This document shows, in pieces, positions 43,101 to 44,270 of a stretch of 44,270 nt of DNA. Made by a program: the position numbers and the translations under genes. The notes under the pieces were generated by a model that was given only the letters and a program-made list of their open reading frames with translations, was not told the DNA's origin and did no database searches. The stretch's first letter is position 1. Every line of letters begins with the position of its first letter. The DNA is from an uncultured Eubacterium sp. (GTDB lineage: Bacteria; Bacillota; Clostridia; Lachnospirales; Lachnospiraceae), in contig NZ_CALGRE010000009.1 of assembly GCF_937958975.1 (NCBI RefSeq), positions 1 through 44,270 on the forward strand, written 5' to 3'.

Positions 43101-44207
43101 TTATACTCTTTTAATACTTGCCTTATATTTTCCAAACCCCTGAAAATAGCATATATAAACTTTATATTTCTCATTTTTTTTCAACTCTATCTCTTCATTA
43201 AAATCAGAACTATATGTATCAAAAACATCTCTATTCTTTGAATCATACATGGTAATTTTATATCTATTTTCATTGTTATTTGCCATAAATTTAAAACAAT
43301 ATCTCCCTGTCTTCTTTACAGTAAAATAATAAATATTTTGTTGGTCAATATATTTTATATTCCCTCTTAAAACATTATTATCAATTATTTTAGCCTTATC
43401 CGGTACATGTATTTGTACATTATATTTAGCAAATCCAATATTTTGTATAACATGTATTTCATATCTCATCCCCTTTTCCAGTTCTATTGTCTTTCCTTCA
43501 TAATAAGAATTAGTATTGACAATTTCTTTCTTTTTGCTATCTAATATTATAAAATCATATCTATCATTAACATCATTTATTTCGAAATCGAATCTATATT
43601 TTCCTGTTCTCGGAGCCTCATAAAAATAAATATCTAACTGGTCGGTAAATTTAGTATTTCCTTTAATTATATTTTTACTTACATCTTTGGCACTATTAGG
43701 TTTATTTATAATTACACTATATTGTGGCATTTCTTCTCGTTGAACTATCTTCACTTTATAAACTTGACCTGCAGATAATTCAATCGTTCCTCCATCGTCA
43801 GAGGAACTTTTAGACATCAATTCTTCATTTTTAGAATCATATATATAAAAATAGTATTCTTTATTAACATCATCTATTTCAAAATCAAATCTATATACTC
43901 CTGAATTAACTGCTAAATATGTATATTCGTTTTCCTGGTCCTTATATCTAATTGTATCTTTTATCACCCCTCCTTCTATATTTTTGACTTCTTCCGGTAC
44001 ATTAATTGTTATACTATATTTAACTTTTTCATCTTCTTGATGCTCTACTACCAATTTATATTCCATATTAGCTTGTAATTCAACAGTTACTCCCGTGTCA
44101 TAACTATATCCTCTACTCTTCTCTTCTTGTTTTGAATCTAATATATAAAATACATAACCTTTGTTTACATCATCTATTTCAAAATCGAACCTATATTTTC
44201 CTGTTCT
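43101..44207 (-). CDS. Partial protein with tandem ~100-residue beta-sandwich repeats
   Basis: The 3' part of a gene cut by the contig end encodes about four repeats of 99-100 residues. Each holds a core like TGKYRFDFEIDDVN, a DSK turn, a tIELxxGxxY strand and a DQxxxYxF start. They look like bacterial pre-peptidase C-terminal-type beta-sandwiches, usual in secreted or surface proteins. The N-terminus is lost, so no signal or catalytic domain can be seen. The apparent first 18 residues of the open frame (MIRRPPRSTLFPYTTLFRS) are adapter translation, not protein. Confidence 0.8.
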   Translation of the reverse strand, partial: RTGKYRFDFEIDDVNKGYVFYILDSKQEEKSRGYSYDTGVTVELQANMEYKLVVEHQEDEKVKYSITINVPEEVKNIEGGVIKDTIRYKDQENEYTYLAVNSGVYRFDFEIDDVNKEYYFYIYDSKNEELMSKSSSDDGGTIELSAGQVYKVKIVQREEMPQYSVIINKPNSAKDVSKNIIKGNTKFTDQLDIYFYEAPRTGKYRFDFEINDVNDRYDFIILDSKKKEIVNTNSYYEGKTIELEKGMRYEIHVIQNIGFAKYNVQIHVPDKAKIIDNNVLRGNIKYIDQQNIYYFTVKKTGRYCFKFMANNNENRYKITMYDSKNRDVFDTYSSDFNEEIELKKNEKYKVYICYFQGFGKYKASIKRV

Positions 44208-44265
44208 AGATCGGAAGAGCGTCGTGTAGGGAAAGAGTGTAGATCTCGGTGGTCGCCGTATCATT
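44208..44265. other. Illumina adapter remnant at right contig end
   Basis: These 58 bases are the reverse complement of the universal P5/read-1 adapter, starting AGATCGGAAGAGCGTCGTGT and ending CGCCGTATCATT; five A follow (44266-44270). It is a library artefact and creates a false N-terminus on the last gene. Confidence 0.98.
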
Positions 44266-44270
44266 AAAAA

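Noticed and set aside
44208..44264. N-terminal part of the last open frame as a signal or lead peptide
   Set aside because: It is a translation of the P5 adapter.

Overview
This AT-rich window looks like a chromosomal contig from an anaerobic low-GC Firmicute, most plausibly a gut Lachnospiraceae. That placement is inference. It rests on the gene repertoire, strong AGGAGG-type ribosome binding sites, frequent GTG/TTG starts and an Isc-type iscS-iscU pair beside nadA and mnmA. Both ends carry Illumina adapter sequence (1-27 and 44208-44265) and both stop inside repetitive DNA: a CRISPR array on the left and a tandem protein-repeat gene on the right. The window is therefore an assembled metagenomic contig broken at repeats.

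Region 1 (28-10127) is a complete-looking type I-B CRISPR-Cas locus, all on the minus strand: cas6-cas8b(cst1)-cas7(cst2)-cas5-cas3-cas4-cas1-cas2, then a leader with a good promoter, then 23 identical 30-bp repeats. Two spacers share a seed-side sequence with an in-frame 3-nt indel. Cas5 carries a charged coiled-coil insertion. An XRE-family regulator with an unrecognised C-terminal region lies just upstream, separated by a terminator.

Region 2 (11615-21210) is sulfur, Fe-S and related metabolism: an MGMT-like protein and a nitrilase-family amidohydrolase, metY, cysK, then mnmA-nadA-iscU-iscS (transcribed as iscS-iscU-nadA-mnmA), a secreted SleB-like cell-wall hydrolase and an IscR-like Rrf2 regulator. 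The same dyad, TTCCTAT-N7-ATAGGAA, lies at the cysK and iscS promoters, suggesting a small Rrf2 (IscR/CymR-like) regulon. A 44-codon ORF with a Cys-Cys pair and its own ribosome binding site ends 2 nt before cysK; it looks like a leader peptide or small coupled protein. Between cysK and metY is a GC-richer element of two 66-bp direct repeats plus a 64-bp hairpin.

Region 3 (21257-32265) is mixed housekeeping: PAP2 phosphatase, tRNA-Gly(GCC), EamA transporter, HAD phosphatase, two AEC-family transporters, oligoendopeptidase F, endonuclease IV, a double GNAT protein, signal peptidase I, an FMN reductase and a cation-diffusion facilitator.

Region 4 (32319-44207) contains gltB-gltD (glutamate synthase) with a terminator-like hairpin between promoter and start codon, rpoD, a small membrane protein, a Cof-type HAD, a Cu/Zn superoxide dismutase-family protein with all metal ligands, a CofE-like protein, and a truncated repeat protein. 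Most intergenic regions hold recognisable intrinsic terminators and sigma-A promoters. I see no phage, transposase or integrase gene. The most novel-looking signals are regulatory: the cysK leader ORF with its dyad, the gltB leader hairpin and the cysK-metY repeat element.
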